From: Opitutia bacterium UBA4506
Lineage (GTDB): Bacteria; Verrucomicrobiota; Verrucomicrobiia; Opitutales; Puniceicoccaceae
Assembly (NCBI GenBank): GCA_002388665.1
Contig: DGMY01000006.1
Span: 1-30,962 of the forward strand
DNA length: 30,962 nt
Direction of reading: 5' to 3'
The notes beneath the pieces are model-generated. The model saw nothing but the letters and a program-made list of their open reading frames with translations, ran no database searches and had not been told where the DNA came from. Position numbers and translations under genes: made by a program. Shown here piece after piece: positions 23,536 to 30,909 of this stretch. Positions within the stretch are counted from its first letter, which is position 1. Every line of letters begins with the position of its first letter.

Positions 23536-25683
23536 TTAGAAAAAGTAGCGGACCGTCACTCCGATCTGGCGAGGATCGCCGAGAGATTCGAAGTGTAGTT
23601 CCGGGACGAATGTAGGATCGTTATAATCACCGAAATAGATGGAGCGAGTGCCGTAGTCGGTGTCGAATAGGTTGGTTACCCAGAAGTTGATCTCAAACCC
23701 TCCGATGGAATACCCCGCCCAAAGGTCCACCAACTGGTAGGCGTCGGACTTTCCATTGTAGAACGAATCGTAGTACACTGAGTCTTGACCGCGAACTTTG
23801 AGCCGTAGAAATGCCTCGGGGATTGGGCGAACCTCTCCATAGACGGAGAAGGTGTATCCCGGAGCCATGGCTTGATCGCGGCCGTCGGCGAGAGTCGGGA
23901 TGTTGTCCGCTTCGATTTTTGATTGGAGGAGGCCGAGTGAGCCGCCGATCTCGAGCCACTCTCGGGCCATCCATGAGGTGGTCCCCTCGAGTCCGTAGCC
24001 GTAGGAACTATCGGCGTTGGTTTGGGTGAGGACGTAGTTGAAGCCCGGGTCGATCTCCCACTGGCGCACTTGCGGATCGTTGCGCGTAAAGGCGAACACG
24101 GAGATGCGGGATTCCAACCCTCCATCGGGGCGAGAGAAGTTCCAGCCGCCTTCGATCTCGTAGAGCGCCTCGGCGTCGTAGTACAACTGCTCAGCATTGC
24201 GATCGGCGTTGATGCCGCCACCTTTGTAGCCGCGCGCCAGCTTCACGTAGAACGCTTGAGTTTCGTCGAGAAGATAGTTGTAAGAGATATCTCCGCCCCA
24301 AAGGAATTCCTGGTCATCGGCACTACCGACGAATTGCGGGGATCCTGAATCTTTTAATTCAAGGTTTCGTCCCTCGATGCGCAGGGTGCCGCCGATCTGG
24401 TGGGTCTCACTCAGCGGGTATAGGATCTCTCCAAAGGAGTAGATTTGACCTTCCTCATAGGTGTTCTCCGCAGTGTTGGAGTAGGGTCCGAATGCATCGG
24501 TTGGGTAATTTTCAAAGGCGTTTGAATCCTGGTCGACGTAGCTTCCGCCCACACCGACGGTGTAACGTGTAGTGTCTGGTCCCTCATTGAACCGATAGAG
24601 GATCTCCTGGCGAAACCGGTGAGTGTCGCGATTGTATTCTTCATACCACGACTGTGGAGCCGGTTCTCCCCAGACGTTTTGCCACAGCGCTAGATTTGTC
24701 GGGTCATCCGAGGTGTTGATCCAATCCGCGTCGAAACTGTACTTGGTTTTCGTCTTCTGGAATGTTGTGCGAGAAACCCATTCGCTTTCGATCGGGCCGA
24801 TACCGGCCTCCACCGCGATAGCGCCCGAGCGTTGGTTGTCCTCTCCTGGCATGTCGCTGTATACTGTGTGCGAGCCTTCGTTGGCGGTAAGGGTGAAGTT
24901 GTCGTAGCCGTTCTGGAAGTCGCTGTAGAGACCGGTGACCTTGAGGCGGAAGTTGTCAGAAGGTTCCCAGTTTACCTTGAGGCGACTCGTAAACTCATCC
25001 TGGTCGGATCCAGCATTCTTTCCCAGAAAGTCGTTCTCAGTGCCTCCGTCGGTGTTATTTTGATAGACCGAAAGGCGCATTGTCAGGGAGTCGCTCAGAA
25101 AATCCAGGGGTCCGCCGACGGCGACCCCACCGCGGAAGGTGTCGTATTCGGCGACCGTTCCCTCGACTTGTCCGGTCCAGTAATCGGTGGGGTTGGTGGA
25201 TTCTATATAGATCAACCCAGCAAGGGCCTGTGTGCCGTAGAGTCCGCTTTGAGGACCGCGCAGCACTTCGACGCGCTCTACGTCGAAGAGGGATACGATG
25301 TTTCCAAATCCACTGAAGTCGATCCCGTCAATCACGAGTCCGACGGAGGGTGTTACGGGTTCTTCGTAATTGTCGTACTCTCCGATGCCGCGGATTTGGA
25401 AAAAACGGGCGCGGGAGGTCCCGCCGGCGGCTGTCAAATTGGGCGTATCAAGAACGAGGTCCTCAAGGTGGGAATTGTTCGGGTCGAGCAGTTCATTGCC
25501 GGTAAATACTGAAATGCTGGAGTCTGTTTCCTGCGGCGAGACCTTTATGGAGGACGCCGCGACGGTATAGCTCTCGAATTCCCGGGTGTGGTCCGACGGA
25601 TCGGGGTTCTCCTCGGCGGCCAGCAGGGTGCTGCAGGCTAATCCGAAGACTCCAGGGAAGAGGAGTGGGTTCTTGCGCGTCAT
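23536..25683 (-). CDS. TonB-dependent outer-membrane receptor, probable thiamine (precursor) importer
   Basis: A 715-residue TonB-dependent receptor. It has a signal peptide (MTRKNPLLFPGVFGLACSTLLA), a short acidic segment with a TonB-box-like FESYTV (about 36-41), and a plug domain (about 45-165). The plug carries the landmarks FFQIRGIGEYDN, DVERVEVLRGPQSGLYG and LAGLIYIESTNP. A long 22-strand-type barrel follows and ends in an aromatic VRYFF C-terminus, the outer-membrane insertion signal. The start at 25683 is chosen because it begins the signal peptide; an extension to 25722 adds 13 residues. A TPP riboswitch occupies the leader, so the cargo is probably thiamine or a precursor. It would need a TonB-ExbB-ExbD motor. 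Two further minus-strand genes follow from their own promoter. Confidence 0.93.
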   Translation of the reverse strand: MTRKNPLLFPGVFGLACSTLLAAEENPDPSDHTREFESYTVAASSIKVSPQETDSSISVFTGNELLDPNNSHLEDLVLDTPNLTAAGGTSRARFFQIRGIGEYDNYEEPVTPSVGLVIDGIDFSGFGNIVSLFDVERVEVLRGPQSGLYGTQALAGLIYIESTNPTDYWTGQVEGTVAEYDTFRGGVAVGGPLDFLSDSLTMRLSVYQNNTDGGTENDFLGKNAGSDQDEFTSRLKVNWEPSDNFRLKVTGLYSDFQNGYDNFTLTANEGSHTVYSDMPGEDNQRSGAIAVEAGIGPIESEWVSRTTFQKTKTKYSFDADWINTSDDPTNLALWQNVWGEPAPQSWYEEYNRDTHRFRQEILYRFNEGPDTTRYTVGVGGSYVDQDSNAFENYPTDAFGPYSNTAENTYEEGQIYSFGEILYPLSETHQIGGTLRIEGRNLELKDSGSPQFVGSADDQEFLWGGDISYNYLLDETQAFYVKLARGYKGGGINADRNAEQLYYDAEALYEIEGGWNFSRPDGGLESRISVFAFTRNDPQVRQWEIDPGFNYVLTQTNADSSYGYGLEGTTSWMAREWLEIGGSLGLLQSKIEADNIPTLADGRDQAMAPGYTFSVYGEVRPIPEAFLRLKVRGQDSVYYDSFYNGKSDAYQLVDLWAGYSIGGFEINFWVTNLFDTDYGTRSIYFGDYNDPTFVPELHFESLGDPRQIGVTVRYFF

Positions 25684-25688
25684 GAATA

Positions 25689-25752
25689 GAATCGTCTCGA
25701 TGCGGGCGTGTTGAAAATACAAAGGAACGATTCAAGCCGCCAACCGTTCCTT
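25689..25752 (-). promoter_or_regulatory. Expression platform of the TPP riboswitch (two exclusive hairpins)
   Basis: The aptamer's 3' strand AAGGAACGGTT (25752-25742) can pair with AATCGTTCCTT (25732-25722) in an 11-bp stem with one G-U pair. If TPP holds the aptamer, GAATCGT (25733-25727) is free to pair with ACGATTC (25695-25689), which lies 6-12 bases before the start codon. Pairing there would hide the ribosome site. The first stem is followed by UGUAUUUU and could alternatively be a terminator. Confidence 0.55.
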
Positions 25753-25846
25753 CGCCGGAATTAACCGAATCAGGTTCAAAGGGTTTGGTTCGCTTCCGCG
25801 ATCGGTCTCAGCTTCCGGATGTGCAGGAAGCTCCCCTGGTTGAACG
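25745..25846 (-). ncRNA. TPP riboswitch (THI element)
   Basis: The minus strand contains the conserved parts of a thiamine pyrophosphate aptamer in order: a 5' P1 strand CGTTC (25846-25842), CAGGGGAGC, CTGAGA (25811-25806), and ACCCTTTGAACCTGAT (25784-25769). These are followed by CGGTTAATTCCGGCGAAGGAACG, given here in two pieces (CGGTTAATTCCGG, then CGAAGGAACG), which includes the closing P1 strand GAACG. Both pyrophosphate- and pyrimidine-sensing loops look intact. TPP riboswitches usually turn expression off when TPP is plentiful. The element lies 62 bases upstream of the TonB-dependent receptor gene. Confidence 0.95.
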
Positions 25847-25851
25847 CGCTA

Positions 25852-25880
25852 AGAACAAGGCCTCAGGGCAGGGAGGTCAA
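25852..25880 (-). promoter_or_regulatory. Promoter candidate of the riboswitch-receptor transcript
   Basis: On the minus strand TTGACC (25880-25875), a 17-base spacer and TGTTCT (25857-25852). The -10 is poor, but the predicted start near 25845 falls exactly at the 5' edge of the aptamer's P1 stem. Confidence 0.45.
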
Positions 25881-26176
25881 GAGGTTTGCATGGGGTGCCG
25901 GGGACCTCTCTGGGGCGAATCGTGTAGGCGTCTCCGGTTCAATGTTCGAGGTTCCTTCTTCAGGGAAGATCGGAAAAGCGGCGAAATCACTTCATTTCTG
26001 CCGGAACGGAGCCTCGGCACTGCGGATTAATCGGTTCGATTGTTCCTGTCGCTGAGCTTGCGTTCGTGGTTCTATTCAGCGGAAAAGGGAGGGCTCGGTC
26101 GGACTCGCCCAGTGCGGGAGCACTTTCACCGGGTTGCGAAATGATTCGGGGAACTGCTGAACCTCTCGGCAAAAGA
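25881..26176. other. Intergenic stretch without a recognised gene
   Basis: About 300 bases between the riboswitch promoter and the rpmH promoter. Only short inverted repeats are seen, for example AGTGC-GGGA-GCACT at 26111-26124. Open frames here are short and have no protein-like features. No DnaA boxes, tRNA, SRP RNA or tmRNA signature was found by eye. Confidence 0.4.
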
Positions 26177-26182
26177 TTGACA
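26177..26182 (+). promoter_or_regulatory. Consensus -35 element before rpmH
   Basis: A perfect TTGACA lies 46 bases before the rpmH start. The matching -10 17 bases on is poor (TTTGGT), so only the -35 is reported. A GAGAG at 26218-26222 may serve as the ribosome site. Confidence 0.4.
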
Positions 26183-26227
26183 CCGGGTCGGGTAACCGTT
26201 TTGGTCATCTCTTTTTTCGAGAGAACC

Positions 26228-26368
26228 ATGCAACCGACCTATCGTCCTTCCAAAATCAAGCGAGCCCGTAAATTTGGCTTCCGCAAACGTAACTCGACCA
26301 AGTCTGGTCGCAAGATCCTTGCTGCGCGCCGGCGCAAAGGGCGGGCACGTTTGTCCGCTTCCAAGTAA
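26228..26368 (+). CDS. rpmH: 50S ribosomal protein bL34
   Basis: A 46-residue, very basic protein with the full bL34 pattern: MQPTYRPSKIKRARKFGF, then RKRNSTKSGRKIL and AARRRKGRARLSASK. It packs into 23S rRNA near the peptide exit side of the large subunit. Longer in-frame starts exist upstream, but the family begins at this Met. The gene heads rpmH-rnpA-yidC, a near-universal bacterial order, with rnpA beginning 4 bases after its stop. Confidence 0.98.
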   Translation: MQPTYRPSKIKRARKFGFRKRNSTKSGRKILAARRRKGRARLSASK

Positions 26369-26372
26369 TTGG

Positions 26373-26729
26373 ATGCGCTTTTCCCGCGAGTGCCGGCTCC
26401 GGAAGAGCAGTGAGTTCATCCGGTTGCGGCGCGAAGGGAAGTGGCTTCCCGGCCGTTATTTTCACGTGCAAGCATCCGAACGTGCTGGTGGCTCATCTCC
26501 TTCCCGTTTGGGTCTTTCTGTGTCCCGTCGGATCGGTCCGGCTGTGGTCAGGAACCAGGTGAAGCGCCGCTTTCGCGAGATTTTTCGCTCAATGTCCTCT
26601 GAGTTCACTGCCTCATTGGATCTCGTGGTCATCGCCCGCAAGGGTGTGGATGATGTACCATTTTCTGACTTGAACCAACAGTTTGCGCACCGCCTGAAGG
26701 GGTGGCGCAACGCTTCCCTTTCCGAATAA
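26373..26729 (+). CDS. rnpA: Ribonuclease P protein component
   Basis: A 118-residue basic protein, the protein subunit of RNase P that helps the catalytic RNA trim the 5' leaders of tRNA precursors. The family signature is present: RLGLSVSRRIGPAVVRNQVKRRFREIFR, given here as RLGLSVSRRIGPAV and RNQVKRRFRE, which includes the RNxxKR motif that contacts RNA. An N-terminal RLRKSSEFIRLRREGKW segment is also typical. The ATG at 26373 is chosen because the family starts near this point and it lies 4 bases after the rpmH stop. The stop codon TAA is directly followed by the yidC ATG, with no yidD between them. Confidence 0.96.
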   Translation: MRFSRECRLRKSSEFIRLRREGKWLPGRYFHVQASERAGGSSPSRLGLSVSRRIGPAVVRNQVKRRFREIFRSMSSEFTASLDLVVIARKGVDDVPFSDLNQQFAHRLKGWRNASLSE

Positions 26730-28628
26730 ATGGACAAGAAGAATGTAGTTATCGGTCTCGCCTTCATTGTGGCGGCGTTTGGCCTGGTTTTTTATCAAAA
26801 CTCGCGGAAGCTGGAACAATTGCCAGTCGCTCCTGAGCCTGCAAGCGTTCAAGAGCCGCTGCAAGGTGCACCGGACGAGGGAGGGAGTTCCGTTCAAGGT
26901 CAGCCCACCACCGGGTTGGGCGCTCTCGATGCCGAGGGGCTTGAAGGTGAAGTTGTGGAAGAGGTCGCTTCGGTGGATGCGGAAAGCGAGTCCATTTTCC
27001 GCCCAGTAGGTGAAAAGTCTTCCGAAAAACCGGTCGTAGTGGCCGAGAATACGCCCGAGACGGTGAGAACCCTCGGGAACGATTTTATTAAAGTCGATTT
27101 CACTACTCGTGGGGGTGCAATTCGTCAGGTTCATTTCCTCCAAACCAAGCACGGGGATCCAGATACTTTCGTCTTCAATGCCGACACCCGCCTCCCTGCC
27201 TTAGGCTTGAGTTTCCAAGGGCCCGATTCTACGTCTTCGTTCAATCACTCATACTCCATTGTTGAATCGGAGAGCAATGACTCCCGAATCGTATTTGAGC
27301 GCGCCCTCCGCGGTGGGATTTCCGTCCGACGAAGCTATCAGATTTCTCCAAGCGGTGAGAAGGAGGCGGATCCTTACATGATTGCTCACCGAACCGAGTT
27401 GATCAATCGCTCAAACCAAACCTTGGAATCCGGGGCAGGGGCCTACCTTCATCTGGGGAATGTATATTCTCTCGGAAATGACAAGCGGGGAGAGTTCCTC
27501 AATTTCGGATATTTCAATGGGGAGGACACCGAATTTATCGGAACGAAAACTTTTGCGGGTAGTAAAGGTTTCCTCGGTTTCGGGGTTCGCGCTCCTGTAG
27601 CTGAAGTCGCTGAGAAGGTGGATAACCTGGAATGGGGTGTCATTAAGAATCAGTTCTTCGCCTTCGTCGCCACCTTGGGAGAGGGGATTCGGAGCACTGG
27701 GTTCTATACGGCCGACACCCGGATTATCCCACCGGATTCTGAGGACGGTACACCCGTGGATGGAGTTCGTGCGAGTTTGGCGTTCCCCATTTCATCGATT
27801 GCACCGGGTGATTCCCAGACCCTCGAGGTCTCTTTCTATGCCGGGCCGAAGGAATTTAACCGTCTGTCGAAGCTCGGAGAGCATCAGGACGAGGTTATGC
27901 AGTTCGGCTTCTTCGGCTTCTTCAGTAAGATCCTAATGTTCTTCCTCTATGGGATCCATTCCGTGATTCCGAGCTGGGGCTGGTCGATTGTGGTGATGAC
28001 CATCATTATCAAGGTCTGCTTCTGGCCATTGACCGCGAAAGCTGCCGCCTCGCAAAAACGCATGCGGAAGATTCAGGAGCCTCTTAAGGAGCTTCGCGAA
28101 AAGTTTAAGGACAATCCCCAGAAAATGCAGAAGGAGACCATGCGTCTCTTCCGCGAGAATAAGGTCAATCCAGCGGCGGGGTGCTTACCCATCTTTATTC
28201 AGATGCCGATTTTCTTCGGACTCTTCTGGATGCTGCGGACTGCTTCCGAATTGCGCTATGCGCCATTTCTCTGGATCAATGACCTTTCGCAGCCAGATAC
28301 AGTGGGCCATCTTTTCGGTTTCCCGATCAATATTCTTCCTCTGATTATGGGAATAACGATGTTCTTCCAGATGCAGATGACTCCGGCGATGGCCTCGGCG
28401 GATGCGATGCAGCAGAAGATCTTTAAGTTCCTGCCCTTTATCTTCCTGATCTTCCTCTACAACTTCAGCTCCGGGTTAGTGCTCTATTGGACCGTTCAGA
28501 ATCTTCTGACCATCCTCCAGCAGTACATCACCAATAAACGGGATGATGTCGCGAATGAACCAGTCGTGATTCCCGGAAGTAAAAAGAAAAAGGGGCGTCG
28601 TGGACCGAAGGTGAAATCGATCAAATAG
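26730..28628 (+). CDS. yidC: Membrane protein insertase YidC
   Basis: A 632-residue YidC/Oxa1-family insertase that inserts and folds inner-membrane proteins, alone or with SecYEG. It has the Gram-negative layout. The first membrane helix is at about 6-22 (VVIGLAFIVAAFGLVFY). A low-complexity acidic linker (25-110) follows, then a large periplasmic beta-supersandwich domain (about 115-385, starting NDFIKVDFTTRGGAIRQV). The conserved C-terminal helices (about 395-610) include GWSIVVMTIIIKVCFWPLT, KVNPAAGCLPIFIQMPIFFG and the final NFSSGLVLYWTVQNLL. The basic tail KKKKGRRGPKVKS may contact ribosomes. Translation probably depends on rnpA, since the ATG immediately follows its stop codon and no separate ribosome site is visible. 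Confidence 0.97.
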   Translation: MDKKNVVIGLAFIVAAFGLVFYQNSRKLEQLPVAPEPASVQEPLQGAPDEGGSSVQGQPTTGLGALDAEGLEGEVVEEVASVDAESESIFRPVGEKSSEKPVVVAENTPETVRTLGNDFIKVDFTTRGGAIRQVHFLQTKHGDPDTFVFNADTRLPALGLSFQGPDSTSSFNHSYSIVESESNDSRIVFERALRGGISVRRSYQISPSGEKEADPYMIAHRTELINRSNQTLESGAGAYLHLGNVYSLGNDKRGEFLNFGYFNGEDTEFIGTKTFAGSKGFLGFGVRAPVAEVAEKVDNLEWGVIKNQFFAFVATLGEGIRSTGFYTADTRIIPPDSEDGTPVDGVRASLAFPISSIAPGDSQTLEVSFYAGPKEFNRLSKLGEHQDEVMQFGFFGFFSKILMFFLYGIHSVIPSWGWSIVVMTIIIKVCFWPLTAKAAASQKRMRKIQEPLKELREKFKDNPQKMQKETMRLFRENKVNPAAGCLPIFIQMPIFFGLFWMLRTASELRYAPFLWINDLSQPDTVGHLFGFPINILPLIMGITMFFQMQMTPAMASADAMQQKIFKFLPFIFLIFLYNFSSGLVLYWTVQNLLTILQQYITNKRDDVANEPVVIPGSKKKKGRRGPKVKSIK

Positions 28629-28700
28629 TCGACTTTCGCTGATCAGCTGGGCGAACAATCCCCTTGAACCGAAGTTTTTCAACCCTCAATATATCCTCCT

Positions 28701-29447
28701 ATGTCTGGACACAGTAAATGGGCGACGACAAAACGCCATAAAGCCGCAGTTGATGCCAAACGCGGGAAGATTTTTAGCGTAATCAGTAAGGAGCTTACCC
28801 TTTCCGCCCGCGATGGTGGTGGAGATCCCGAGTTCAATCCACGCCTGCGAACCAATATCGCCAAGGCGAAGGCCGCAAATATGCCGGCAGACAATATCGA
28901 TCGGGCTATTAAAAAAGGGACCGGAGAACTTGAGGGAACGATCATTGAAGAACTCACCTACGAGGGCTACGGCCCAGGAGGAGTCGGATTGATCGTCGAG
29001 GTGACCACCGATAACAAAAATCGTAGCGCTTCCGACGTCCGGAGTACCTTTACCAAAAATGGGGGCAACCTGGCGGGCGCCGGAGCCTTGGCTTACAATT
29101 TTCAGCGCAAGGGCCAGTTTTTGATCGCATCCGACAACGCCGAAGAAGAACAGCTGATGGAAGTTGCCATCGAGGCCGGCGCTGAGGACATCATCAACAA
29201 CGGTGATCATTTCGAAGTGCTTTGTGAAATGCCGGAATTTGACAACGTGGTGCAGGCACTGGACAAAGCCGGGATCGTTACGGACTCCGCGGAATTGGCC
29301 TATTTACCCCAGACTCCCGTACCTGTAACAGATCCAGATATTGCCCGCCAAGTGCTACGGTTGGTCGACGCATTGGACGATCTGGAGGATGTGAAGAGCG
29401 TCTTCGCAAATTTCGACATCGCAGATAGTCTTCTCGCTGACGAGTAG
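28701..29447 (+). CDS. yebC: YebC/PmpR-family protein (translation-associated or regulatory)
   Basis: A 248-residue protein of the YebC/PmpR/TACO1 family with the invariant start MSGHSKWATTKRHKAAVDAK, the NPRLRTNIAKAKAANMP block and the central GYGPGGVGLIVEVTTDN stretch. The family was long annotated as transcriptional regulators. More recent work links several members to ribosomes and to relief of stalling at proline-rich stretches, so the precise role here is open. It folds into three domains and is cytoplasmic. The gene follows yidC after 72 bases, in which TTGAAC with a poor -10 may form a promoter. The bases before the ATG read CCTCCT, so no Shine-Dalgarno sequence is present. Confidence 0.96.
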   Translation: MSGHSKWATTKRHKAAVDAKRGKIFSVISKELTLSARDGGGDPEFNPRLRTNIAKAKAANMPADNIDRAIKKGTGELEGTIIEELTYEGYGPGGVGLIVEVTTDNKNRSASDVRSTFTKNGGNLAGAGALAYNFQRKGQFLIASDNAEEEQLMEVAIEAGAEDIINNGDHFEVLCEMPEFDNVVQALDKAGIVTDSAELAYLPQTPVPVTDPDIARQVLRLVDALDDLEDVKSVFANFDIADSLLADE

Positions 29448-29612
29448 TAGCCCTTTGTGGGTTCTGTCTCTTTCCGTGGCTCCCTACGAAAGGGAATCGA
29501 TGTGGAGCTGGCCGGGCTCAACAGGCGGGCCTCGATCTCGTCCTGGCGAATGGTGGGAATGAGGAAGGATAGCCCCGCGCTCGCTGGAATACTCAGTGTT
29601 GTGGGAAATCTC

Positions 29613-29641
29613 TTGGATGTTGCAGCGCTTTCTTCTTAAAT
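29613..29641 (+). promoter_or_regulatory. Promoter candidate giving a leaderless or near-leaderless pfkB-type mRNA
   Basis: TTGGAT (29613-29618), a 17-base spacer and TTAAAT (29636-29641). The predicted start, about 7 bases on, coincides with the ATG at 29648, and no Shine-Dalgarno sequence is seen. The rest of 29448-29612 holds no convincing gene. Confidence 0.35.
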
Positions 29642-29647
29642 AGAGCG

Positions 29648-30805
29648 ATGGGACAGCAATGCAGTTTGTTTTCGAGTGTCCAGGAATTGGGCGAGGTGTT
29701 AGATGAAATTCAAGCTGCGAAGGCGAGTGGCTTGCCGAAAGATCTGTCGGGGATCTGCGGATTCGACGGTTTTATCGATACCTTCATTGAATTGGAAAAT
29801 CCCGACAGTATGGAGAGTTTTGGACCGAAGGTCGCCGAAGCTGCAGGGATCGCAACTTCGTTCACTGCCCGTCACCAAGGGGATCGGTTCGGTGGAAATG
29901 GACCACTCTTCGCATCAGCATTGCACGCATTTTTTCACCAAGAGGTTGCGATCACGTATATCGGGGCGCTGGGTGAAGAAGAGGTCCTGCCAGTCTTTCG
30001 AGAGGCTCTGGAGGATAAGATGAAGCGAATGATCACCCTCGCTGAGCCAGCTCACAGTGATTGTCTGGAATTTCGCGATGGGAAGGTAATGCTCTCCGAT
30101 TTGCGCACCTGTGCTGAAATTCACTGGGATCGGTTGCTCGAACGAATGAATCCAGAGGATCTGGATGCAGAGTTGAGACAATGCAATTTTGTAGGCGCCG
30201 TTAATTGGGGCAAGCTCGTGAACGTAGGATCAATTTGGGAAGGGATTTCCAAAAGCCTAGCGAAACTCGGGCGAACCCCGAAAGAGGTGCCATTTTTTAT
30301 GGACCTGGCAGAGTTCGAACAGCGCCCCCTCGATGATCAAAAGGCTTTGGTCGAATTGGTAAGCACCATCACCAAGGAGTGCGATACGATCCTCAGTTTC
30401 AATTTAAAGGAAGCCTGGCAGATGGCTGCCGTCTTCGGAGCCGATTTCAAAGGCAAAAAGGCCCCAGCCGAAATCGCAGAATTGGCAAGCTATCTATTCG
30501 AGCAAATCGACGTAGACCGTATTGTCATCCATCCAAACGACGGTGCCGCCTGCGCAAGCCAGAACGGCGCAGTATATGTCCCAGGACCCTTTTGCCAAAA
30601 ACCACTGATCTCCACAGGAGCAGGAGATACTTTCGGTGCCGGTGTAATGGCAGCCCGATTACTGGGATTGAGCGATGCTGCCATCATCGTTTGCGGAGCC
30701 TGTGCCAGTGGCTACTATGTGCGCACAGGGAAGTTCCCAACAGTAGGACAGATCCTCGACTTAGCTGAACAGTGGAAAACTGACAGCCTCCCCGAGCGTC
30801 TATAA
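29648..30805 (+). CDS. PfkB-family carbohydrate (or nucleoside) kinase
   Basis: A 385-residue kinase of the PfkB/ribokinase family, which transfers phosphate from ATP to a sugar or nucleoside hydroxyl. The N-terminal substrate side includes ICGFDGFIDTFIEL and the Gly-rich FGGNGPLFASALHAFF (the GGN-type motif). The C-terminal signature STGAGDTFGAGVMAARLLG holds the catalytic base Asp327 and the anion hole. A family-typical DTILSFNLKEAWQMA segment precedes it. The substrate cannot be read from the sequence; fructose-type sugars are common for the family but not certain. It is about 60-70 residues longer than plain ribokinase. The gene is preceded by a promoter candidate placed for a leaderless mRNA, and nothing in the surrounding genes indicates a pathway. 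Confidence 0.9.
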   Translation: MGQQCSLFSSVQELGEVLDEIQAAKASGLPKDLSGICGFDGFIDTFIELENPDSMESFGPKVAEAAGIATSFTARHQGDRFGGNGPLFASALHAFFHQEVAITYIGALGEEEVLPVFREALEDKMKRMITLAEPAHSDCLEFRDGKVMLSDLRTCAEIHWDRLLERMNPEDLDAELRQCNFVGAVNWGKLVNVGSIWEGISKSLAKLGRTPKEVPFFMDLAEFEQRPLDDQKALVELVSTITKECDTILSFNLKEAWQMAAVFGADFKGKKAPAEIAELASYLFEQIDVDRIVIHPNDGAACASQNGAVYVPGPFCQKPLISTGAGDTFGAGVMAARLLGLSDAAIIVCGACASGYYVRTGKFPTVGQILDLAEQWKTDSLPERL

Positions 30806-30909
30806 CCGACCATCTTGCAATAAAACTAGCTTTGGGCCACCTAAAAAGAGATTAAAGATCAGACAAATAGATGTTGACGAAGGTCGAGGCGTAGTGGTAT
30901 TTTTGGAGC

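Noticed and set aside
25860..25910. Small structured RNA (SRP RNA or similar) in a G-rich stretch
   Set aside because: An AGAGGT/ACCTCT pairing exists, but the conserved SRP loop sequences are absent.
25785..26055. Open frames of about 80 codons over the riboswitch and its upstream region
   Set aside because: They overlap the TPP element on the opposite strand and have no protein-like features.
25881..26227. Replication origin near rpmH
   Set aside because: rpmH-rnpA-yidC is often near oriC, but no DnaA boxes (TTATNCACA), AT-rich unwinding region or dnaA gene are visible.
29457..29639. 60-codon open frame between yebC and the PfkB-type gene
   Set aside because: It needs a GTG start, has no ribosome site and no recognisable features, and it overlaps the promoter candidate of the next gene.
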